Assembly: GCA_963750045.1 (NCBI GenBank)
Contig: CAVVPD010000003.1
Span: 248,001 to 312,000, forward strand
Direction: 5' to 3'
Source: DASUAS01 sp963750045
Lineage (GTDB): Bacteria > Actinomycetota > Acidimicrobiia > IMCC26256 > DASPTH01
DNA length: 64,000 bases
Positions 17,721 to 26,935 of the stretch are shown here, piece after piece. A program made the position numbers and the translations under genes. The notes under the pieces are model-generated. The model was not told the origin of the DNA, searched no databases, and worked only from the letters and a program-made list of their open reading frames with translations. How positions within the stretch are numbered: position 1 is the stretch's first letter; each line of letters opens with the position of its first letter.

Positions 17721-17772
17721 TCGTCGACCGCCGAAGCCCTCGTGAGAGGACTCTCCCCCCGCCGGTCGACGA
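17721..17772. repeat. inverted repeat in proB-proA gap (arm pair 2)
   Basis: Ten-bp perfect arms TCGTCGACCG (17721-17730) and CGGTCGACGA (17763-17772). The loop contains a smaller hairpin CCTC-GTGA-GAGG. It lies 13 nt from arm pair 1, toward proB. Confidence 0.5.
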
Positions 17773-17855
17773 CGAGCTTGTGAGGCACGAGTGTGACGGA
17801 ACCCGTCCCCGCGCGCAAGGGCAGGGCCGAGATTCATCCCGCCACAGGCCCGGGA

Positions 17856-18947
17856 TCAGGGCAGCACGACCAGATCGTCCCGGTGCACGACCTCGTGGGG
17901 TAGGCCTTCGGCCAGCTCGGACGTCTGGCGACCGGCGACGTCGCGGAGCACCGCGGAGGGGTAGCGGACCAGCCCTTTGGCGAAGGGCGAACCGCCCGCA
18001 TCGACGATCTCCACCGCGTCGTCGGCATCGAAGGAGCCCTCGACGGCACGGACCCCGGCCGGGAGCAGCGACCGGTGGTCGGCACAGAGCGCCCGGCGGG
18101 CGCCGTCGTCGACCACGATCCGCCCGGCGGCGCTCCGGGCGAACGCGATCCAGAGCTTGCGGCTCGAGAGCCGCTGCGCCCGGGGGAGGAAGGAGGTCCC
18201 CACGACCCGGCCCGCGATGGCGTCGCCGACCACGTCGGGTGCGTCGGCGGCGGCGATGACGGCCCGGACCCCCGACCACGCCGCGATCTTGGCCGCCGCG
18301 AGCTTGGTGGCCATGCCCCCGCTCCCCCGCGCGCTCCCGGTCCCCCCGGCGAGGGCCTCGAGCGCGGCGTCGACCTCGGCGATCTCCTCGATGAGCGACG
18401 CTCCGGCATCGAGGCGCGGGTCCGCGGTGAACAGCCCCGGCGTGTCGGTGAGCAGCACGAGCACGTCCGCGCCCACCAGGTGCGACACGAGCGCCGCGAG
18501 GCGGTCGTTGTCGCCGTAGCGGATCTCGTCGTCGGCCACGGTGTCGTTCTCGTTGACCACCGGCACCACGCCGAGATCGAGCAGCCGGCGGAGGGTCTCG
18601 CGGGCGTGGAGGTACTGCGAGCGCACGCCGAAGTCGTGCGGGGTGAGCAGCACCTGACCGGCGAGCAGGCCGTGCTGGCCCAGGATGGCGCCGAGGCGCT
18701 CCATCAGCCGGGGCTGGCCGACGGCCGCGACGGCCTGCAGGGTGCCGATGTCGGTCGGGCGGGTGGTCATGCCCAGGGCGGGCAGGCCGGCGGCGATGGC
18801 GCCCGAGCTGACGAGCACGATCTCGTGCCCGGCCGCCCGTGCCGCTGCGAGCTCGCGGCAGAGCTTGAGCAGCGACGGGTCGTCGATCTCACCGCGCTCG
18901 GACGTGATCGACGAGGTGCCGACCTTGACCACGGCCGTGCTGGACAT
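17856..18947 (-). CDS. proB: glutamate 5-kinase
   Basis: First enzyme of proline synthesis, phosphorylating glutamate at the gamma-carboxyl. Its 363 residues cover an amino-acid kinase domain (VVKVGTSSIT, VSSGAIAAG, VNENDTVADDEIRYGDND, TDTPGLFTADPR, GTGSARGSGGMATKLAAA) and a C-terminal PUA domain (about 275-363) often linked to feedback control. The ATG shares one base with the obg stop (TGATG), indicating coupling. Proline inhibition is known for the family but not visible here. Confidence 0.95.
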   Translation of the reverse strand: MSSTAVVKVGTSSITSERGEIDDPSLLKLCRELAAARAAGHEIVLVSSGAIAAGLPALGMTTRPTDIGTLQAVAAVGQPRLMERLGAILGQHGLLAGQVLLTPHDFGVRSQYLHARETLRRLLDLGVVPVVNENDTVADDEIRYGDNDRLAALVSHLVGADVLVLLTDTPGLFTADPRLDAGASLIEEIAEVDAALEALAGGTGSARGSGGMATKLAAAKIAAWSGVRAVIAAADAPDVVGDAIAGRVVGTSFLPRAQRLSSRKLWIAFARSAAGRIVVDDGARRALCADHRSLLPAGVRAVEGSFDADDAVEIVDAGGSPFAKGLVRYPSAVLRDVAGRQTSELAEGLPHEVVHRDDLVVLP

Positions 18948-20207
18948 CAGCCGAGCCCCTCGACGTAGTCGAGCTCGATCGGTCCGATCCGCACGACGTC
19001 GCCCTCGCGCACGCCGGCACGCGCCAGCGCCCGCTCGACGCCCATCTTGCGCAGGCGGTACTGCACGTACTCCATCGCTTCGACGTTGGTGAGGTCGGCC
19101 ATGGCGACGACCCGCTCGGCGGTGCGGCCCGACACGCGCCACACGCCGTCGTCGTCGCGTACGACCGCGAACCCCTCTTCCGCGGGCCGCAGCACCACGA
19201 AGGGCTCAGGGTCCGGTTCCTCGGCCCGAGCCTCGCCGATGAGCGTGCCCAGCCGGCCCAGGAACACGTCGAGCCCCTGGCGGGTCACCGCGGAGATGGT
19301 GAGGGCGCCTTCGCGTCGCGAGCCGGTGGGGTCGAGCTCCGCGGTCGCCACGTCGGCCTTGGTGCCCACCACCAGGCGGGGCCGTGCGAGGAGCTCCGGC
19401 CGGTACCGTCCGCAGCTCGTCGAGCAGCACGCGCTCCTGCTCCTCGGGGGTGGAGCCGTCGACCGCGGCGAGGTCGAGGAGCAGGACCAGCGCCCGGGCC
19501 CGCTCGACGTGGCGGAGGAACTCGTGGCCGAGTCCCTTGCCCTCGGCCGCGCCCTCGATCAGGCCGGGGATGTCGGCGACGACGAACTCGTGGTCCCGGA
19601 ACCGGACCACCCCGAGGTTGGGTTCGAGCGTGGTGAACGGGTAGTTGGCGATCTTCGGCTTCGCCGCGCTGATCGCGGCGATGAGCGTGGACTTCCCCGC
19701 GTTCGGGAACCCGACCAGCGCGGCGTCGGCGAGCAGCTTCACCTCGAGGCGCAGCCAGTGCTCTTCGCCGTACTCGCCCTGCTCGGCGAAGGCCGGCGCC
19801 CGGCGCGCGTTCGACAGGAAACGGGCGTTGCCGCGGCCGCCCTGGCCGCCGTGCGCGGCGAGGTAGCGGTCACCGTGGCGCACGAGATCGGCGAGCAGCT
19901 CGCCGTCGCGCGTCTTCACCTGGGTGCCCTCGGGCACCCCGACCACGAGGTCCGAGCCGCTCGAGCCGTGGCGCTTGTTGCCCGAACCGTGCTTGCCCGA
20001 CTCCGCCCGGCGGTGGGGATGGTCGCGGAACGAGAGCAGCGACGCCACGTTGCGGTCCGCCTCGAGGTAGACGTCGCCGCCGGACCCGCCGTCGCCGCCG
20101 TCGGGTCCCCCCTTGGGCACATGGGCCTCGCGCCGGAACGAGACCGCGCCCGCGCCGCCGTCACCACCACGGAGGTTGACCTGGACCAGGTCGACGAACG
20201 ACGACAT
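18947..20207 (-). CDS. obgE: GTPase Obg/CgtA, frameshifted near 19409
   Basis: Essential ribosome-assembly GTPase. The N-terminal glycine-rich Obg fold (FVDLVQVNLRGGDGGAGAVSFRREA) is followed by the G domain with G1 GFPNAGKST, switch/G3 DIPGLIEGAAEGKGLGHEFLRH and G4-like GTKADV, and a C-terminal OCT domain (EEGFAVVRDDDGVWRVSG...). The frame breaks inside the G domain. One extra base at about 19409 explains it, and the corrected junction reads LLDELRRYRPELLARPRLVVGTKADV. Corrected length is 419 residues. It sits in the usual rplU-rpmA-obg-proB order. A true null would be lethal, so a sequence error is likely. Confidence 0.93.
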
Positions 20208-20260
20208 GACGCCAGCCTACGGACACCGGACGCGCCCGCCCGGTGAGTTCCGCCGACGAG

Positions 20261-20515
20261 TTAGCCGGACGGAACGATGTCGACGAGCTTGCGACCCTTG
20301 CGGTGGCCGAACTTCACCACGCCGTTCGCGGTCGCGAAGAGGGTGTCGTCGCTGCCCTTGCCGACGTTCTCGCCGGGGTGGAACCGGGTGCCCCGCTGGC
20401 GCACGATGATCGTGCCCGCGTTGACCTCGGTGCCACTGAAGACCTTCACCCCGAGCCGCTGGGCATTGGAGTCACGACCGTTGCGCGAGGATGCCGCGCC
20501 CTTCTTCTTCGACAT
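20261..20515 (-). CDS. rpmA: 50S ribosomal protein L27
   Basis: 84-residue ribosomal protein at the peptidyl-transferase side of the large subunit. Conserved features: KKKGAASSRNGRDSNAQRLGVK, VRQRGTRFHPGENVGKG, and a basic C-terminus (VKFGHRKGRK). The short N-terminus (MSKKKG) shows no cleavage extension of the Firmicutes type. It lies 3 nt downstream of rplU. Confidence 0.97.
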   Translation of the reverse strand: MSKKKGAASSRNGRDSNAQRLGVKVFSGTEVNAGTIIVRQRGTRFHPGENVGKGSDDTLFATANGVVKFGHRKGRKLVDIVPSG

Positions 20516-20518
20516 GGG

Positions 20519-20848
20519 TCAGCTCCCCTTCTTCGCCTTCGCACCGGTGATGCCGGTGATCTCGACCACGGACAGATCCTGGCGGTGGCCGTAGCGGCGG
20601 CGGTTGTTGCTCTTGGGCTTGTAGATGAACCCGTCGATCTTGGGCCCGCGGGTCGCGCCGACGACGCGGGCCTTCACGACGGCGCCTTCGAGCTGGGCGG
20701 GCGTCGCGAGGACCGTCTCGCCGTCGACGAGGAGGATCGGCGTGAGCTCGACGTCGCTGCCGACGTCGTCTCCGAGGCGCTCGACCTCGAGCCGCTCACC
20801 GGCTTCGACCTTGTATTGCTTGCCGCCGGTGCGGATCACTGCGTACAT
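20519..20848 (-). CDS. rplU: 50S ribosomal protein L21
   Basis: 109-residue L21 with the family N-terminus MYAVIRTGGKQYKVEAGERLEVERL and C-terminal YKPKSNNRRRYGHRQDLSVVEITGI. It is cotranscribed with rpmA and probably obg. The upstream gene rne ends 44 nt away, so no long L21 leader is present. Confidence 0.97.
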   Translation of the reverse strand: MYAVIRTGGKQYKVEAGERLEVERLGDDVGSDVELTPILLVDGETVLATPAQLEGAVVKARVVGATRGPKIDGFIYKPKSNNRRRYGHRQDLSVVEITGITGAKAKKGS

Positions 20849-20892
20849 GGCGCGGGAAACCCCTCGAAGAACGTCGCTGGAACCTGGTGATG

Positions 20893-23039
20893 CTAGTCCA
20901 TCGACTCCAGCAAGGTCTCGTCGAGAAGGAAACCGCGGCCGTGGCAGCTCGGACAGGTGCTGCTGAAGGACTCGACCAGGCCCTCGGAGATCCGTTTCCT
21001 CGTCATCTCCACCAGACCCAGCTCCGACATCTCGAAGGCCTGGGTGCGGGTCTTGTCGCGGGCCAGGGCGTCACGGAACACCCGCATGGTCTGGTCCCGG
21101 TTCGCCTTGATCTCCATGTCGACGAAGTCGATCACGATGATCCCGCCGATGTCGCGGAGGCGCAGCTGCCGGGCGATCTCCTCGGCCGCCTCCAGGTTGT
21201 TCCGGAAGACCGTCTCCTCGAGGTTGGACTTGCCGACGTTCTTGCCGGTGTTCACGTCGATCACCGTGAGGGCCTCGGTGCGCTCGATGATGAGCGAACC
21301 ACCCGAGGGGAGCCACACCTTGCGGTCGAGCGCCTTCAGGAGCTGCTCGGAGATGTGGAACCGCTCGAAGATCGGCAGACCCTCCTCCTCGGCGTCGTAG
21401 AACTCGACGCGGTCGGCGAGCTCCGGAGTGATCGCCTCGACGTAGCCGCGGATCTCTTCGTAGAGGGCGCGGTCGTCGATGACGATGCCGCGGTACTCCT
21501 TGGTGAACTCCTCCCGGATGCGTCGCATCACGAGATCGGGTTCCTGGTAGAGGAGCTTGGCCTGCTTCGACTTGTCCACCAGCGCGGAGATCTGCTCCCA
21601 CTGGTGGCGCAGGCGCCGGACGTCGCGCTCGAGCTCGTCGGTGGTCGCGCCCTCCGCCGCGGTGCGGACGATGAGGCCGGCGTCGTCGGGGCGGATGGCG
21701 TCGAGGACCTTGCGGAGGCGCTTGCGCTCGTCGTCGGGCAGGCGCTTGGAGATGCCGTAGGTGTCGGGCTCGCCGGGCACCATCACGAGGAAGCGGCCGG
21801 CGAGGCTCACCTCCTGGGTGAGCCGGGCGCCCTTGTGGGCGATCGGGTTCTTGGTGACCTGCACCGTGATCATCTGCCCGTTCTTGAGCATCCGCTCGAT
21901 CTTGGGCTTGTTGCCACCCTCGACGTCGGCCTTGTCGAAGGCGACGTCACCGCGGTAGAGCACTCCGTTCTTGGGCGTGCCGATGTCGACGAACGCCGCC
22001 TCCATGCCGGGGAGCACGTTCTGCACCCGACCGAGGTAGATGTTGCCGTCGATCGACTCGTTGCCCGTGGGCGTGGCCAGCGAGTGCTCGACCAGGCTCC
22101 GCCCCTCGAGCACCGCGATGTGGGTGTGGCCTCCCTCCAGCACGTGCACGCACATGAGGTAGCGGCCCGCCGGCCTTCCCTTCCGCGTGCGGCCGCGCCG
22201 GCGTTCGAGGACGTCGTCGTCGAGGGCGGCGATGGGCTTCTCGCCGACGCCGAGATCGGCCCGGATGGCGTCGTCGTTCCGCTTCGGCTGCTGCTGGGCA
22301 CGAGGCGCGCGCCCGCCGCCGGGCGTCGCTCCCGCCCCGGAACGGGCTTCGCTCCCGGCACCGGTGCCCGCCCCGGCACCGCCGCGACCGCGACCCCGGC
22401 CGCCCCGGCGCCGGCGGCGCTTGGGTGCGGTCCCGGCCTCGCCGTTCGCCGGCGCGTCACCGTTGGCGGCGGGCGCCGGGCGGGAGTCGCCGATCCGCGG
22501 CGGCGGCGCGGCCCGGGTGTCGCCGATGTGCGGGCGGGGAGCAGGCGGCCGGAGGCTGTGCGTCAGGCCCGCCTCCTCCAGCGCCACGTCGGCGACGTCG
22601 TCGGTGGTGAGGCCCCGGTCGGCGGCAGCGTCGTTGTAGTCGTGGCCGAGGTTGATCTCGTCGTCGTCGCCCTCGGCGTCGGCGGTCGTGGGCGCGCCCC
22701 GCCCGCCCCACCCGCGGCGGCCGCCCCGCCCGTGCCGGGCTTGCGGCGGTTGCGCCCTCCGCGGGACCCGCGTCGGCGCTTGGGCTTGGGCGCGCCGTCG
22801 CCGGCCTCACCATCTCCGGCCTCTCCCCCGCCGGCTTCGGCTCGGGCCGCCGACGACGGACTCCCGCCCGTGTCACCTCGGACCGAATCGTCCGCCGATT
22901 CGCTCGAATTCGACGAGATCCGGACCGAATCGTTCGCCGATTCGGTCCGAGGGGTTGCGGGAGCCGGTGCGTCGGGGGCCCTGACGGTGTCGGTCGGGCC
23001 GGCGGCGACGGTCGCCTCCGGCATCGTGTCGTCGGACAT
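20893..23039 (-). CDS. rne: ribonuclease E/G, frameshifted in its N-terminal extension
   Basis: Endoribonuclease for mRNA turnover and rRNA processing, about 715 residues corrected. A long low-complexity N-terminal arm (1 to about 245, Gly/Arg/Pro/Ala-rich with RGGRGRGRG blocks) precedes the S1 domain (SIDGNIYLGRVQNVLPGMEAAFVDIG), RNase E core with metal-binding Asp in LTVIDVNTGK and IVIDFVDME, and the zinc-link CPSCHGRG. The N-terminal arm and catalytic part are in different frames, and total length implies one missing base within a G-run near 22695-22745. The ATG at 23039 has a fair ribosome site (AAGGA). Arg-rich arms in actinobacterial RNase E bind RNA (family knowledge). Confidence 0.92.
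22876..22952. repeat. duplicated 24-nt motif and hairpin inside 5' part of rne
   Basis: Two copies of a 24-nt motif, 22879-22902 and 22921-22944, match at 23 of 24 positions and lie 42 nt apart (14 codons). The second copy extends into a perfect 12-bp hairpin, arms CGGACCGAATCG (22921-22932) and CGATTCGGTCCG (22938-22949), loop 5 nt. The outer ends CCTCGGACCGAATCG and CGATTCGGTCCGAGG form a 15-bp inverted repeat. In protein the copies read ESANDSVR and ESADDSVR (residues 33-40 and 47-54). Confidence 0.85.
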
Positions 23040-23051
23040 GGGTTCCTTCTC

Positions 23052-23795
23052 TCATGATGCGCGCGCCTCGAGGGCGTGCGCGAACGCGTCGGCGGCCAGC
23101 GGTTCCAGCCGCGCGCCGCCGCGCTCGATCCATTGGGATGTTCGGAGCACACGGTGCTCGGTGAGGCCGACGCCGACGAATGAGTCGAGGGCGTCGAGGA
23201 CCTCACGGGGTCGGGCACCGCGGGATTGCGTCAACAGGGTGAGCTCGAGCACGGGCACGTCGCCGTCGTGACCGACCGCGACGTCGCGGAGAGCGGGACG
23301 GAGATCGTCCACGCTCTCCTTGCCCTTCCGGGTGCGGGTCACGAGCAGCTCGTCACACGCCAACGCGCGCGACGCAGCCGCACCGAGCACTGCATCCGGG
23401 ACGGGACGGCCGAGGCCGTCGACGGCCTCGACCCGGTACTGGACTTCGGTGATGGATTCCTGGAGGGCGGGCGCACGCTCGACGAGGCGCACCGCGCCGG
23501 TGACGGGCATGCCTTCGGGCAATGCCGGGGTGAGACGTTCGGCCAGAGCTTCGGTGTCGAGCGCCTCGGTGAGCTCGACGTCGAGGTACTCGGCGTCGCT
23601 CTCGTGACCCACGGAGAGGGCGAGGCCGAAGCTGACCTTCGGGCGGGGCGAGAACCCCTCGGTGAACGCGAGCGGGAGCTGCTCGATGCGGAACGCTCGC
23701 TCGAGGGCGCGGGCGACGTCACGCGCCGAGATGAACCGGACCTTGCCCCGCTTGGCGAACCGGATCCGCACCGGGAAGCCCGAGTCGCCTCTCAC
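23052..23795 (-). CDS. TIGR03936/DUF2344 family radical SAM-associated protein
   Basis: 247-residue protein that almost always neighbours the TIGR03960-type radical SAM gene. Family motifs: RIRFAKRGKVRFISARDVARALERAFRIEQLPLAFTEGFSPRPKVSFGLALSVGHESDAEYLDVEL. The biochemical role is not established; a link to RNA modification or RNase E function has been suggested from gene order. The GTG at 23795 overlaps the stop of the radical SAM gene (GTGA), so the two are coupled. Stop lies 12 nt before the rne start. Confidence 0.88.
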   Translation of the reverse strand: MRGDSGFPVRIRFAKRGKVRFISARDVARALERAFRIEQLPLAFTEGFSPRPKVSFGLALSVGHESDAEYLDVELTEALDTEALAERLTPALPEGMPVTGAVRLVERAPALQESITEVQYRVEAVDGLGRPVPDAVLGAAASRALACDELLVTRTRKGKESVDDLRPALRDVAVGHDGDVPVLELTLLTQSRGARPREVLDALDSFVGVGLTEHRVLRTSQWIERGGARLEPLAADAFAHALEARAS

Positions 23796-25744
23796 GACGG
23801 CACCCCGGCCGCCCCGGCCTTGGTGACGAGCTCGACGGGAACCTCGGAGCCGAAGCCGAGACCCTGGCCGGTGCCCTGGCTCCCACCCGCCGGCGGCACC
23901 GCCGACGCGACGACATGCTCGAGCGCGTAGTCGGTGCATACCCCGCAGTCGTAGCACGGCGTCCACCGGCAGTCGGGGAGCCCGTGCTCGCGCAGGGCCT
24001 CCTGCCAGTCGTCCCACAGGAAGTCGCGGTGGAGCCCGGCGGCGATGTGGTCCCAGGGGAGGATCTCGTCGTCGGTGCGGTGGCGGGTCACGTACCAGTC
24101 GGGGTCGAGACCCTCAGCCGCCATCGCGTCGGTCCAGCGGCCGAGCTCGAAGCGCTCGCTCCACTCCTGGAACGTGCCGCCCGCCCGCCAGACCCGCTCG
24201 ATCACGCTGCCGATGCGCCGGTCGCCCCGGCTGGCGATGCCCTCGGCGAAGGTGGCCTCGGGATCGTGCCACCGGATGGCGGCGCCGGAGCGGCGGAGGT
24301 CGTCCCGGAGCATGCCCACCTTGCGGTGCAGCTCCTGCACGCTGTTCTGGCCGAACCACTGGAACGGCGTGTGCGCCTTGGGCACGAACCCGCCCACCGA
24401 CGCCGTGCAGCTCGCCTTCTTGGTGTACCGGCGACCGATCTTGACCACCTCGCGGGCCAGCTGGGAGATGCCGAGGGTGTCCTCGTCCATCTCGGTCGGG
24501 ACCCCGACGAGGAAGTAGAGCTTCACCCGCTGCCAGCCCTGCGAGTAGGCGCCCTCGACCGCGGCGAACAGGTCGTCGTCAGTGATGAGCTTGTTGATCA
24601 CCTGGCGCACCCGCCAGGTCCCGCCCTCCGGCGCGAACGTCAGGCCGGTACGGCGGATCTTCTGGATCTCGCTGGCGATGCCGACCGTGAAGGCGTCCAC
24701 CCGCAACGACGGCAGGGACAGGCCCACGTTGCCGCAGCCCTCCTGCTCGTTGACCAGGCCGGCGACCAGCCCGTCGATCCCCGAGAAGTCGGCAGTGGAC
24801 AGCGACGTGAGGGCGACCTCGTCGTAGCCCGTGCGGCGCAGGCCGTCGCGCACCATCGTGCGGACCTGCTCCTCGGGTCGTTCGCGCACGGGTCGGGTGA
24901 TCATCCCCGCCTGGCAGAACCGGCATCCCCGCGTGCAACCCCGGAAGACCTCGACGTTGAGGCGGTCGTGCACCACCTCGATGAGCGGCACCAACTGGTT
25001 CTTGGGGTAGGGCCACTCACCCAGGTCGGCGACGGTGCGCTTGTCGACCCGCGCGGGCACGTCGGGAAACCGCGGCCGCACCTCGGCGATGAACGGGCCG
25101 TCGTAGTCGACCTCGTACATCGACGGCACGTAGACGCCGGGGATCGTCGCCAGCTCGCGCAAGACGCCCTCACGCGCCGTGCGCCCGGAGCGCTTCCACG
25201 CCGCGACCACCTCGGTGATCTCGCCGACCGCCTCTTCGCCGTCGCCGATCACGAACGCGTCGACGAAGTCGGCCATCGGCTCGGGGTTGAACGCGCAGTG
25301 CCCGCCGACCACGACGAGCGGGTGCTCGGGCCGGCGCTGCCCGGCGCGCACCGGGACCCCGGCGAGGTCGAGGCACTCGAGCACGTTCGTGTAGACGAGC
25401 TCGGCGGCGAGGCCGAAGGCCAGCACGTCGAAGCCGGAGGCCGCGTGGTGGGTGTCGACGGAGAAGAACGGCACGCTGGCCGCCCGCATCTCCGCGTTCA
25501 TGTCCACCCAGGGCGCGTAGGCGCGTTCCGCCAACACGTCGTCGCGTTCGTTCAGGATCTCGTAGAGGATCTGGAGCCCCTGGTTGGGTAACCCGATCTC
25601 GTACGTGTCGGGATAGACGAGGAGCCAGGAGGTGCTGGACGGCCGATGTTCCGGCCGGAGGCTGCCCCGCTCCATCCCGATGTAGCGAGCAGGCTTCTCG
25701 ACCCTGGCCAGGAGCGGCTCCACCCTCGGCCACAGGTTTGACAT
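23792..25744 (-). CDS. TIGR03960 family B12-binding/radical SAM protein
   Basis: 650 residues. The N-terminal region (about 35-210) is a B12-binding-type Rossmann domain. The radical SAM core carries the 4Fe-4S motif CTRGCRFCQAG (CxxxCxxC), followed by LSLPSLRVDAF and FAPEGGTWRVRQVINK. The C-terminus has extra cysteines (TPCYDCGVCTDY) that may bind a second cluster. The substrate is not known for this family. It forms a coupled unit with the DUF2344 protein, and both sit beside rne and the ribosomal protein genes. Confidence 0.92.
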   Translation of the reverse strand: MSNLWPRVEPLLARVEKPARYIGMERGSLRPEHRPSSTSWLLVYPDTYEIGLPNQGLQILYEILNERDDVLAERAYAPWVDMNAEMRAASVPFFSVDTHHAASGFDVLAFGLAAELVYTNVLECLDLAGVPVRAGQRRPEHPLVVVGGHCAFNPEPMADFVDAFVIGDGEEAVGEITEVVAAWKRSGRTAREGVLRELATIPGVYVPSMYEVDYDGPFIAEVRPRFPDVPARVDKRTVADLGEWPYPKNQLVPLIEVVHDRLNVEVFRGCTRGCRFCQAGMITRPVRERPEEQVRTMVRDGLRRTGYDEVALTSLSTADFSGIDGLVAGLVNEQEGCGNVGLSLPSLRVDAFTVGIASEIQKIRRTGLTFAPEGGTWRVRQVINKLITDDDLFAAVEGAYSQGWQRVKLYFLVGVPTEMDEDTLGISQLAREVVKIGRRYTKKASCTASVGGFVPKAHTPFQWFGQNSVQELHRKVGMLRDDLRRSGAAIRWHDPEATFAEGIASRGDRRIGSVIERVWRAGGTFQEWSERFELGRWTDAMAAEGLDPDWYVTRHRTDDEILPWDHIAAGLHRDFLWDDWQEALREHGLPDCRWTPCYDCGVCTDYALEHVVASAVPPAGGSQGTGQGLGFGSEVPVELVTKAGAAGVPS

Positions 25745-25762
25745 CTCACGGAAGTCTACTTG

Positions 25763-26935
25763 CTAGTCGAACCTTCTCATCGAGACGTTGGCCACGAGGC
25801 CGACGCAGGCGAGAGTCGTGATCAGCGACGACCCGCCGTAACTCATGAAGGGCAACGGGATGCCCGTGACCGGCATGATGCCCATGGTCATGCCCATGTT
25901 CTCGAACATCTGGAACGCGAACATGGCCAGGACCCCGACGCACACGAGCACGCCGAAGAAGTCGCGCGAGAGCCGGGCGGTTCGCCAGGTGCGCCACATC
26001 ACGATGGCGAAGAGCGCCAGCAACACCACGGAGCCGACGAAGCCCAGCTCCTCCCCCACCGACGTGAAGATGAAGTCGGTGTGCTGCTCGGGCACGAACC
26101 CGCCCTGGGTCTGGGAACCGTTCAGCAGTCCCTCGCCCGTGGTCCGCCCGTGGGCGATGGCCTGCTTGGACTGCTCCTGGTTGTAGGCCGTGCCCTGGCT
26201 GGTGCCGCTCTCGGGATCGAGGAACGTGGTGAGGCGGTCCAGCTGGTACTGCTTGAGCAGGCCGAGCCCGACGACCGCGTACACCCCGGTGGCCGCGAGG
26301 AGCGCGAGCACGATCAGCTGCTTGCCGCTCACGCCGGCCACCGAGAGCAGGGCGACGATGATCACCGCCAGCACCATCACGGTCCCGAGGTCGGGCTGGA
26401 GCAGCACGAGACCGATGGGCACACTCGCGAGGGCGATGATCGTGGTGAGGCGCCACGCGTCGAGCTCGCCTCGGTACCGGTTGCAGTAGCCGGCGAGCGC
26501 CACGATGATCCCGAACTTGGCCAGCTCCGACGGCTGCAGGGTGAACCCACCGGGGAGCTGGAACCACGCCTGGTGGCCCTTGATGTTGGAGCCCACCGGC
26601 GCGAGCACCGCGAGGAGCAGGAACACCGTGGCGCCGTAGAACACCATCGCGTAGTCGCGCATGCGCCGGTAGTCGATGCAGAGCACCGCCACCATCACCA
26701 CGATGCCGATGCCCGCGAACAGGGCCTGGCGCTTCACGAAGTAGTAGGGATCGCCCGGGATGCGCTGATGGGTGGTCGAGTAGATCATCAGCAGGCCGAG
26801 CGCGGTGATGGCGAGGGAGGCGCCGACCAGCAACCAGTCGAAGTGGCGCAGCGGCGACGCCTCGAGGCGCGACGGCTCGCCCAGCCCGCGGCGCGACTGC
26901 GCGCGGGCGATGCGGCCGGGGCTGATCGTCGACAT
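25763..26935 (-). CDS. rodA: RodA, SEDS peptidoglycan glycosyltransferase
   Basis: Integral membrane polymerase for lateral cell wall, 390 residues with about ten helices. SEDS motifs: FQLPGGFTLQPSELAKFG, LLQPDLGTVMVL, the large periplasmic loop with EQHTDFIFTSVGEELGFVG, and GIPLPFMSYGGSSLI. It is assigned to RodA rather than FtsW because it lies directly after mreBCD and the class B PBP gene. Its ATG overlaps the mrdA stop (TGATG). The stop is 18 nt before the radical SAM start. Confidence 0.94.
   Translation of the reverse strand: MSTISPGRIARAQSRRGLGEPSRLEASPLRHFDWLLVGASLAITALGLLMIYSTTHQRIPGDPYYFVKRQALFAGIGIVVMVAVLCIDYRRMRDYAMVFYGATVFLLLAVLAPVGSNIKGHQAWFQLPGGFTLQPSELAKFGIIVALAGYCNRYRGELDAWRLTTIIALASVPIGLVLLQPDLGTVMVLAVIIVALLSVAGVSGKQLIVLALLAATGVYAVVGLGLLKQYQLDRLTTFLDPESGTSQGTAYNQEQSKQAIAHGRTTGEGLLNGSQTQGGFVPEQHTDFIFTSVGEELGFVGSVVLLALFAIVMWRTWRTARLSRDFFGVLVCVGVLAMFAFQMFENMGMTMGIMPVTGIPLPFMSYGGSSLITTLACVGLVANVSMRRFD

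Larger units (their letters stand above)
17527..17855. other. gap between proB and proA without a gene, rich in inverted repeats
   Basis: 329 nt with no convincing coding sequence. Proline genes on both sides are on the minus strand, so this would be spacer RNA of a proB-proA transcript or a proA leader. Two long inverted repeats (17624-17707 and 17721-17772) are listed separately. No riboswitch, SRP, RNase P or tmRNA signature was found by eye. The G/C runs make sequencing error here likely. Confidence 0.6.

Noticed and set aside
17624..17772. Glycine riboswitch, SRP RNA or RNase P RNA in the proB-proA gap
   Set aside because: GGGAGAG and CCCGGAAG fragments occur, but the remaining conserved blocks of these RNAs are missing.
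17510..17818. Minus-strand frame (about 100 residues) in the proB-proA gap
   Set aside because: Composition is Gly/Arg/Pro noise, it overlaps the proA start, and no ribosome site is visible.
19206..20207. Programmed ribosomal frameshift in obg or the other broken genes
   Set aside because: No slippery heptamer or downstream pseudoknot is recognisable, the sites differ, and the genes are normally unbroken. Sequence error is simpler.
22921..22949. rne hairpin as an intrinsic terminator
   Set aside because: It lies inside the coding sequence, has no T-tract, and would stop rne expression itself.
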